Source: Gammaproteobacteria bacterium
GTDB lineage: Bacteria; Pseudomonadota; Gammaproteobacteria; Ga0077536
Direction: 5' to 3'
Length of the DNA: 11,910 bases
Assembly: GCA_003540955.1 (NCBI GenBank)
Contig: DPMX01000255.1
Location: forward strand, 1 to 11,910
Positions 7,659 through 11,910 of this stretch are shown here, piece after piece. Position 1 is the first letter of the stretch. Each line of letters begins with the position of its first letter. Position numbers and translations under genes: made by a program. The notes under the pieces were generated by a model. It was not told the origin of the DNA, did no database searches, and saw nothing but the letters and a program-made list of their open reading frames with translations.

Positions 7659-7982
7659 ATGCCCAATATCACTTACGTAAGTCATGCTGATGAACGCACA
7701 GTTGTAGAAGTACCGGTTGGGTGGTCGGTAATGGAGGGTGCGATCCAGAACGATGTGGCAGGCATTGTTGCCGAGTGCGGCGGTGGTTGTGCGTGTGCAA
7801 CTTGTCATGTTTTCGTTGATCCGTTGTGGATTGATAAACTCGGTGAGCAAACCGTGATGGAGCAAGATATGTTGGAGTGTACGGCAATAGAAAGTACTGA
7901 ACGGTCGCGGCTGAGTTGCCAGATTAAGGTTACATCTAATCTAGATGGTTTGATTGTCCATTTACCTGAAAATCAGAGTTAG
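7659..7982 (+). CDS. adrenodoxin/putidaredoxin-type [2Fe-2S] ferredoxin (first copy)
   Basis: 107 residues. Cluster ligands follow the vertebrate-type pattern C40-x5-C46-x2-C49 (CGGGCACATCH) with the fourth at C87 (RLSCQI). C44 and C74 are extra cysteines. Ferredoxins of this class are one-electron carriers that shuttle between an FAD-containing ferredoxin reductase and a cytochrome P450 or a related oxygenase. The reductase next door at 8117 and a second ferredoxin at 9444 fit this. GGAG at 7646-7649, nine bases ahead of ATG 7659, sets the start; an ATG at 7644 overlaps that site and is unlikely. The gene follows ETF:quinone oxidoreductase by 47 nt and may sit on the same transcript. A role in Fe-S assembly (Isc ferredoxin) is less likely since no isc gene is near. 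Confidence 0.92.
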   Translation: MPNITYVSHADERTVVEVPVGWSVMEGAIQNDVAGIVAECGGGCACATCHVFVDPLWIDKLGEQTVMEQDMLECTAIESTERSRLSCQIKVTSNLDGLIVHLPENQS

Positions 7983-8116
7983 TTAATTAAAATATATCGG
8001 TTTGCAGCACATCGTCGCGCTGCTTGGAAGAGATGCCGAGTGAAGCGATACTGAGTTAGTAGGCTGAGTAGTTTTATTGCCGATCTGGTATCGAGTCGTG
8101 CACAGGAATTTATTCT

Positions 8117-9337
8117 ATGGCGGAATTGCCTATCATTGTCGTAGGTGCCGGGCAGGCAGGTTTACAAGTGGCTGAATCGCTTCGTCGTGGCGGCTACGAT
8201 GGCTCTTTAGCCTTAATTGGCAATGAAAAAATTCTGCCATATCAGCGTCCTCCCTTATCGAAACAGTATTTGAGTGAGGGTATGTTAGAGGATCGGTTGC
8301 TTTTTAGATCTTCGGAATATTACGAAAAAAAAGACATCGAGTTGGTACTAGGGCAGCATGTGAGTGCGCTTGACACAAGTGCTCGTTCATTGATTGTGGA
8401 TGGAAAAACTCGCCCATACGGGAAACTAGCGCTTGCCACGGGTGCTTCCGCGAGACCGCTTAGTGTGTCTGGCTCTGAGCATGAAGGTGTCTGTTATCTT
8501 CGAAGTGTTGATGATGCGAAATATATCCGCGGGCGGCTAAGTGCTGATCCACAGCGCGTGGTTGCAATTGGTGGCGGTTTTATAGGTCTTGAAGTTGCAG
8601 GTTCTGCACGTGAACTTGGACACAGCGTAACAGTCATAGAAGCGCAGGAACGGCTCATGGCACGCGTGGTTTCTCCTCTTGTGTCGGAATATTTTAGAAA
8701 AGTGTATCGATCTCGAGGAGTTGACATTGTATTGAACGTGGCCGTTAATAGAATCGAACGCTCGACAGACGGTTCGCTGATTGTTGTGTTAGCGGATACG
8801 CGAACTATTCCAGCTGACCTCGTTGTTGTCGGAATCGGTTCTAGCCCGCATACCGAACTTGCAGAGACTGCTGGACTACATTGTGATAATGGGATCGTCG
8901 TTGACGAGTTTGCCCAAACTTCGGACCCTTATGTGGTCGCAGCTGGCGATTGTACTATGCACAAGAATAGTCGGCTTGGTATATTCCATAGACTCGAGTC
9001 CGTACAGAATGCGGTCGATCAAGCGAAAATTGCAGCAATGACTCTGCTCGGAAATCAAAAGCCATACGATCAGGTGCCGTGGTTTTGGTCAGACCAACTT
9101 GGTGCAAAGTTGCAGATGGCTGGGAGATCGGACGGCTTTAACCGAACTGTAATGCGGGGTTCTATGGAAGACGGAGAGTTTTCTATTTTTTATTTCGACG
9201 ATGATGTTCTAATTGGAGTCGACTCGGTAAACCGCCCGACAGACCATGTCGTAAGTCGGAAATTGTTGGCGGCCGGCGCAAATGTCCCTGATCAAATAAT
9301 TGTCGACCTCGAGCAAAATTTGAAAACGCTTTTATAA
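8117..9337 (+). CDS. FAD-dependent NAD(P)H:ferredoxin reductase (putidaredoxin reductase-like)
   Basis: 406 residues, the normal length for the class I P450-type ferredoxin reductases and the reductase components of three-part dioxygenases. The FAD Rossmann motif is VVGAGQAG (8-15); RPPLSK (44-49) and LATGA (106-110) follow; the NAD(P)H Rossmann motif is AIGGGFIGLE (150-159) with E175 at the end of its second strand (VIEA), which suggests NADH rather than NADPH. The second FAD motif is VVAAGDC (273-279), followed by HRLESVQNAVDQAK and VPWFWSDQ (320-327). AGGA at 8103-8106 lies ten bases ahead of the ATG. It lies between two ferredoxin genes and would reduce one or both. The 134-nt spacer before it could hold its own promoter. 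The terminal oxygenase is not in this window. Confidence 0.93.
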   Translation: MAELPIIVVGAGQAGLQVAESLRRGGYDGSLALIGNEKILPYQRPPLSKQYLSEGMLEDRLLFRSSEYYEKKDIELVLGQHVSALDTSARSLIVDGKTRPYGKLALATGASARPLSVSGSEHEGVCYLRSVDDAKYIRGRLSADPQRVVAIGGGFIGLEVAGSARELGHSVTVIEAQERLMARVVSPLVSEYFRKVYRSRGVDIVLNVAVNRIERSTDGSLIVVLADTRTIPADLVVVGIGSSPHTELAETAGLHCDNGIVVDEFAQTSDPYVVAAGDCTMHKNSRLGIFHRLESVQNAVDQAKIAAMTLLGNQKPYDQVPWFWSDQLGAKLQMAGRSDGFNRTVMRGSMEDGEFSIFYFDDDVLIGVDSVNRPTDHVVSRKLLAAGANVPDQIIVDLEQNLKTLL

Positions 9338-9429
9338 TAAACGAAAGAGCGAAAAGTAATTGGCGAGTTAGAGCTTGCCGTTAACGCATCGCGAGAACCA
9401 GCAGGACAATGGTGCGGCTTAGACCGAAA

Positions 9430-9434
9430 GAGGA
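9430..9434 (+). promoter_or_regulatory. Shine-Dalgarno sequence deciding the start of the second ferredoxin
   Basis: GAGGA is only three bases from the ATG at 9438 but nine from the ATG at 9444. The latter spacing is workable, and 9444 also aligns with the start of the first ferredoxin (MPK versus MPN). Confidence 0.55.
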
Positions 9435-9443
9435 TCAATGAAA

Positions 9444-9764
9444 ATGCCGAAGGTGATATATATCGACGTGGATGGCGAGCGCCATGAGACCGAGGTTTCG
9501 AATGGATCGTCCGTAATGGAGGGGGCAATAGCAAACGGTGTAGAGGGAATTTTGGCAATTTGTGGCGGAAGCTGTGCGTGCAGTACTTGCCACGGATATA
9601 TTGATGACGCTTGGATTGATAGGGTAGGGCCACCAAATGAAATTGAAGAATCGACGTTGGAGTTAGCTCTAGATCGGCGTACTGGCAGTCGCCTGACTTG
9701 TCAGATCCCAATGCGTGACGAGCTAGATGGGCTGGTTGTGCATGTTGCCGATAACGATGGCTAG
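9444..9764 (+). CDS. adrenodoxin/putidaredoxin-type [2Fe-2S] ferredoxin (second copy)
   Basis: 106 residues from ATG 9444 (108 if ATG 9438 is used). Ligands are C40-x5-C46-x2-C49 (CGGSCACSTCH) and C86 (RLTCQI), the same spacing as putidaredoxin. It is clearly related to the ferredoxin at 7659: both start MP-x-x-x-Y, share SVMEGAI, the cluster loop, WID and LDGLxVH. They differ in the region between the cluster loop and the last cysteine (DDAWIDRVGPPNEIEES versus DPLWIDKLGEQTVMEQD), the surface that usually contacts redox partners, and the second lacks the extra C74 of the first. Two ferredoxins with one reductase suggests two different terminal partners. The gene is the last plus-strand gene, converging on the FAH-family remnant. 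Confidence 0.92.
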   Translation: MPKVIYIDVDGERHETEVSNGSSVMEGAIANGVEGILAICGGSCACSTCHGYIDDAWIDRVGPPNEIEESTLELALDRRTGSRLTCQIPMRDELDGLVVHVADNDG

Positions 9765-9818
9765 GTCGCGGGCGAATCGCATAGCATTGATTTGGAGAAG
9801 ACGAATTAGAAGTTAGCA

Positions 9819-9885
9819 GTAGTTAAACTACGCGCACTATGATTTAGAGATAGTCAGGGCATGGATTGCGAAAGTGGCGTAGTTT
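9819..9885. repeat. nested inverted repeats between converging genes
   Basis: The long pair is AAACTACGCGCACT (9825-9838) with AGTGGCGTAGTTT (9873-9885): 13 pairs with one bulged base, 34 nt apart. Inside lies ACTAT/ATAGT (9836-9840, 9850-9854). The left arm also overlaps GTAGTT-A-AACTAC (9819-9831), a near-perfect palindrome. The place, between a plus-strand gene end and a minus-strand gene end, would suit a two-way transcription stop, but there is no clear T run. The rest of the spacer 9765-9898 shows nothing else. Confidence 0.4.
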
Positions 9886-9898
9886 GCCTAGTCTTACA

Positions 9899-10165
9899 TC
9901 ATTTAACGGTCATGATCGCAATCGTGCATCCAACCGAAAAAATTGGAATTGGTGCGTAAAACCAGATCTCATCTAAAGAGTAATCCGGGTCGGCTACCGC
10001 GATGGCTTTTCGAATAGTATCAAGTCGTTGCTGGGCCACGACCTCCCGTAACGATACAAAATCGGCACCCAAGCGGGCCGACACATCAAGCACGCCGCCG
10101 TCAATTATCGCACCAAGCGCGGTACGACCATCATATGAGAAACTCAGCAGGCGTAACTTATGCAA
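9899..10165 (-). pseudogene. fumarylacetoacetate hydrolase-family protein, N-terminal remnant
   Basis: 88 codons matching only the N-terminal part of FAH-family enzymes, which normally have about 280 residues. Recognisable parts are KLRLLSFSYDGRTALGAIIDG, DVSARLGADFVSLREVV, and DYSLDEIWFYAPIP, which in intact members leads straight to the catalytic domain with a CVGxNYxxH-like motif. Here the frame reads FSVGCTIAIMTVK and stops; the metal-binding and catalytic residues are missing. The only start is TTG at 10165, 5 nt after the aldolase gene's stop; no ATG is available, a further sign of decay. FAH-family enzymes in aromatic catabolism (for example HpaG) act as isomerase/decarboxylases on ring-cleavage products, which fits the HpaR/HpaB-like genes upstream in the same transcript, but the FAH family is broad and the assignment to HpaG is inference. 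Confidence 0.75.
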
Positions 10166-10170
10166 GGCCC

Positions 10171-11067
10171 TTATAGTAAGCCGGCACGTTTGAGCACGCT
10201 GTCAAGTCGTTGCTCTAGTTTCGGTGTTGCCGACATCATTGGTAGTCGATGTTCATTTTGTCGGATCAACCCAAGGCGTTTCATCATATATTTGATAGCG
10301 ATCGGATTAGTGTCGAAAAATACTGCTTGATTAAGTTCTAGTAGGCGCTGGTGGTGGTTCCGTGCTACGTCTAAATCGTCACGCCATACTGCTTCGCAAA
10401 TCTCGACCAATGCGTCGGGTTTAAGGTTACCTATAGCGTTCATTAATCCGCACGCACCGACCGCCATCATCGGGAAGGAGAGCTCTTCCAGTCCGACGAA
10501 GATTCGAAAATCAGAACCGAATTCCCCGATACACTCAGATACGAATCCGAGATCGTTGACTGCATGTTTCATACCGACGAAATGGGTTGATTCGTCTTTG
10601 AGTGCTTTCAACGTATCTAGAGTTACGCTTACCGCTGCTCGTCCAGGTATGTGGTAGATTAGCCAGGGCAAATCATGGCGTTGTGCGATCTCGAGGTAGT
10701 AGGCGATTATCCCACGTTGTGGTGGGCGGATGTAATAGGGGGTTACAATTAACAATGCGTCGGCCCCTGCCTTGACAGCGTGATCCGTAAGGAGTTTCGT
10801 CTCCGCAAGTGATTGCGACCCCGTCGCTGCGTATACCGGTACGCGGCGATTAGCGGCTTCAATTGCGATATCAACGAGACGATTTCTTTCCGCCACTGTT
10901 AGGGTCGAGGGTTCAGCCGTGGTGCCGTTTACCAAGATTCCGTGTGAACCATTCTCAATTTGGAACGACACCAAGTCAGCATAGGTAGCGTAATCAACAG
11001 CATCGTCAACGATCGGTGTGATGATCGGCGGTACCGAACCGCGCAGATGTCCAACTTCCAATCCCAT
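10171..11067 (-). CDS. dihydrodipicolinate synthase/N-acetylneuraminate lyase-family aldolase
   Basis: 298 residues from the ATG at 11067, forming the class I (Schiff-base) TIM-barrel lyase family. K167 in FVGMKHAVND is the expected Schiff-base lysine and Y138 in LIYHIPGR the catalytic tyrosine, with R143 after it; T49-T50 lie in NGTTAEPSTL, where true DapA has GTTGESxTL. Such changes and the catabolic surroundings suggest a pyruvate-aldolase for a breakdown product rather than lysine biosynthesis. Next to HpaR-, HpaB- and FAH-like genes, it could replace HpaI in cleaving a 2-keto-4-hydroxy diacid; this is inference. The start is set by GAGGA (11075-11079); an ATG at 11097 would add ten atypical residues. 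The gene appears fully intact although both neighbours in the operon are stubs. Confidence 0.88.
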   Translation of the reverse strand: MGLEVGHLRGSVPPIITPIVDDAVDYATYADLVSFQIENGSHGILVNGTTAEPSTLTVAERNRLVDIAIEAANRRVPVYAATGSQSLAETKLLTDHAVKAGADALLIVTPYYIRPPQRGIIAYYLEIAQRHDLPWLIYHIPGRAAVSVTLDTLKALKDESTHFVGMKHAVNDLGFVSECIGEFGSDFRIFVGLEELSFPMMAVGACGLMNAIGNLKPDALVEICEAVWRDDLDVARNHHQRLLELNQAVFFDTNPIAIKYMMKRLGLIRQNEHRLPMMSATPKLEQRLDSVLKRAGLL

Positions 11068-11074
11068 CCAAAGT

Positions 11075-11079
11075 TCCTC
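11075..11079 (-). promoter_or_regulatory. Shine-Dalgarno sequence deciding the aldolase start
   Basis: GAGGA on the minus strand, seven bases ahead of the ATG at 11067. It favours this start over the upstream in-frame ATG at 11097. Confidence 0.65.
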
Positions 11080-11112
11080 ACGCGCCGGTTTTTGCATCGC
11101 GGGCTAGAAAAT

Positions 11113-11487
11113 TTAACATGTTAAGCGTTGTGCATTATCCTGGCAATTTTTACCTGAACCGCACTTGAGATAGTCTGGCGTTCTTCCCATCATCCCGTTA
11201 GACCATTTGGCCCAGTCATAAAATGCGGCGCCACGTTGCACGACGTCGGTCATTGATTTTGGTTGTAGGAACGACATTGCGTAACGTTCTTCGCTGTTCG
11301 CTTCAGAGTAGCTCAGCTGGACAGAAAGTGTCTTATCGTGTTGGCGGTCCAATAACGAGGCCATTGACGTTGCGCCCCGCTTTAGTTTGGGGTGGGCGGT
11401 GACGTCTGCAACGCGGCTCCCTTCGAGCCATACTTCTCGACCATCGCGAAGTCGATTTAGGTAGTCATTGCCTGTACATATCCTCAT
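11113..11487 (-). pseudogene. hpaB: 4-hydroxyphenylacetate 3-monooxygenase oxygenase component (HpaB-like), N-terminal remnant
   Basis: 124 codons. The first ~105 match the N-terminal part of HpaB/PvcC-type FADH2-dependent monooxygenases: TGNDYLNRLRDGREVWLEG, RVADVTAHPKLKRGA, LLDRQHD, then MSFLQPKSMTDVVQRGAAF and GMMGRTPDYL. Full-length members have roughly 480-520 residues; here the similarity stops right after PDYL and the frame runs through about 17 unrelated residues to a TAA. The flavin- and substrate-binding middle and C-terminal domains are lost, so no activity is expected. A good Shine-Dalgarno sequence, GGAGG at 11496-11500, still sits eight bases ahead of the ATG, so the loss of the rest looks fairly recent. 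It begins 18 nt behind the HpaR-like regulator gene and the downstream aldolase follows closely. Confidence 0.82.
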
Positions 11488-11505
11488 AGTTTCGGCCTCC
11501 GTATT

Positions 11506-11910
11506 TTAGATGTTTTGGGCCGCTTTATTCCTTGCAGCTGCCGAGCGGTTAATTTGATCCAGCCCTTCGAACATCGCATGCCACAATGATGGTGTTACCG
11601 AGGCCTCAAGCAATTTATAAATTTCATCGATGCGCGGTTGGACCGCATGTTCGAGTTCTTTTCCACTACGAGTGACTAGGATATGAACGACTCGGCGATC
11701 AGTCTTTGATCGGCGACGTTCGACTAGACCATTACGGGCTAACCGGTCAACGACCCCTACCAAGCTTGGTGAAGATATTAAGGTGGCCTCGGCAAGCGCT
11801 AGCAAGCTCTTGCTGTCATTTTCCCACAGCACCCGCAAAACGCGCCATTGTTGTTCAGTGATCCCGAATTCTTGATAGATCTGTCGAAATGCAGGGAGAA
11901 CACAATCGAG
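11506..11910 (-). CDS. hpaR: MarR-family regulator, HpaR-like (5' end outside window)
   Basis: Partial gene: the frame stays open to the window edge, so the N-terminus is missing; the visible part codes for 134 residues. A winged helix-turn-helix is visible: ITEQQWRVLRVLWE, then LAEATLISSPSLVGVVDRLARNGLVERRRS with the recognition helix, and the wing around KTDRRVVHILVT. The region after it (QPRIDEIYKLLEASV…) is the C-terminal dimer helix. The ITEQQWRVLR and PSLxGxxxRL pattern resembles HpaR, the repressor of homoprotocatechuate/4-hydroxyphenylacetate operons, and the next gene is an HpaB remnant, which supports that reading. A GTG/TTG inside the frame near 11838 could be mistaken for a start, but family similarity continues upstream of it. 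The substrate sensed is not provable from sequence. Confidence 0.85.
   Translation of the reverse strand, partial: LDCVLPAFRQIYQEFGITEQQWRVLRVLWENDSKSLLALAEATLISSPSLVGVVDRLARNGLVERRRSKTDRRVVHILVTRSGKELEHAVQPRIDEIYKLLEASVTPSLWHAMFEGLDQINRSAAARNKAAQNI

Noticed and set aside
7644..7661. Upstream ATG at 7644 as start of the first ferredoxin
   Set aside because: It overlaps the GGAG ribosome-binding site of the ATG at 7659, and the second ferredoxin aligns with 7659.
8004..8023. GCAGC/GCTGC hairpin after the first ferredoxin as a terminator
   Set aside because: Five pairs with a ten-base loop and no T-run; it could as well be chance.
11113..11487. HpaB stub as a short stand-alone protein
   Set aside because: It is an exact N-terminal quarter of a known large enzyme, ending in unrelated residues; no separate family of this form is known to me.
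1..11910. CRISPR arrays, tRNA or rRNA genes, insertion sequences, phage genes, toxin-antitoxin or defence genes
   Set aside because: I looked for regular repeats, cloverleaf-like stretches, transposase motifs and small gene pairs on both strands and saw none.

Overview
The window looks like a chromosomal segment of a Pseudomonadota bacterium (gamma- or alphaproteobacterium; I cannot choose from sequence alone). The case rests on a bacterial RRM protein, an SCOT-type CoA-transferase pair, group I ETF with ETF:quinone oxidoreductase, adrenodoxin-type ferredoxins with a putidaredoxin-reductase-like flavoprotein, and an HpaR-like MarR regulator. By my count about 8.2 kb of 11.9 kb is intact coding sequence. 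Four gene remnants and several long spacers make up the rest, so the segment looks as if it is losing genes.

Layout. (1) 1-1434, plus strand: the 5'/middle part of a sodium:solute symporter gene, cut off near 695 and joined out of frame to an SDR (enoyl-CoA reductase type) that has lost its N-terminus and carries an in-frame TAG at 787. (2) 1695-2078, minus strand: a small RRM RNA-binding protein. (3) 2521-3897, plus: scoA-scoB, succinyl-CoA:3-oxoacid CoA-transferase. (4) 4239-7611, plus: etfB-etfA and ETF:ubiquinone oxidoreductase, which pass electrons from acyl-CoA dehydrogenases to the quinone pool. (5) 7659-9764, plus: [2Fe-2S] ferredoxin, NAD(P)H-dependent ferredoxin reductase, second [2Fe-2S] ferredoxin. 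(6) 9899-11910, minus: reading in the direction of transcription, an HpaR-like MarR regulator (5' end outside the window), an N-terminal stub of an HpaB-type 4-hydroxyphenylacetate 3-monooxygenase, an intact DapA/NanA-family aldolase, and an N-terminal stub of a fumarylacetoacetate hydrolase-family protein. This is best read as a collapsed 4-hydroxyphenylacetate/homoprotocatechuate catabolic cluster.

How it works together. scoAB activates or uses acetoacetate, and ETF plus ETF-QO drains electrons from acyl-CoA oxidation, so the centre is a fatty-acid/branched-chain acyl-CoA catabolic module without its dehydrogenase. The ferredoxin-reductase-ferredoxin set is the electron supply for a cytochrome P450 or similar oxygenase that is not in this window. 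I see no rRNA, tRNA, CRISPR array, insertion sequence or phage gene. I did not find a clearly new system; the most worthwhile leads are the two-ferredoxin/one-reductase module without an oxygenase, and the intact aldolase kept inside a decayed aromatic-degradation cluster.
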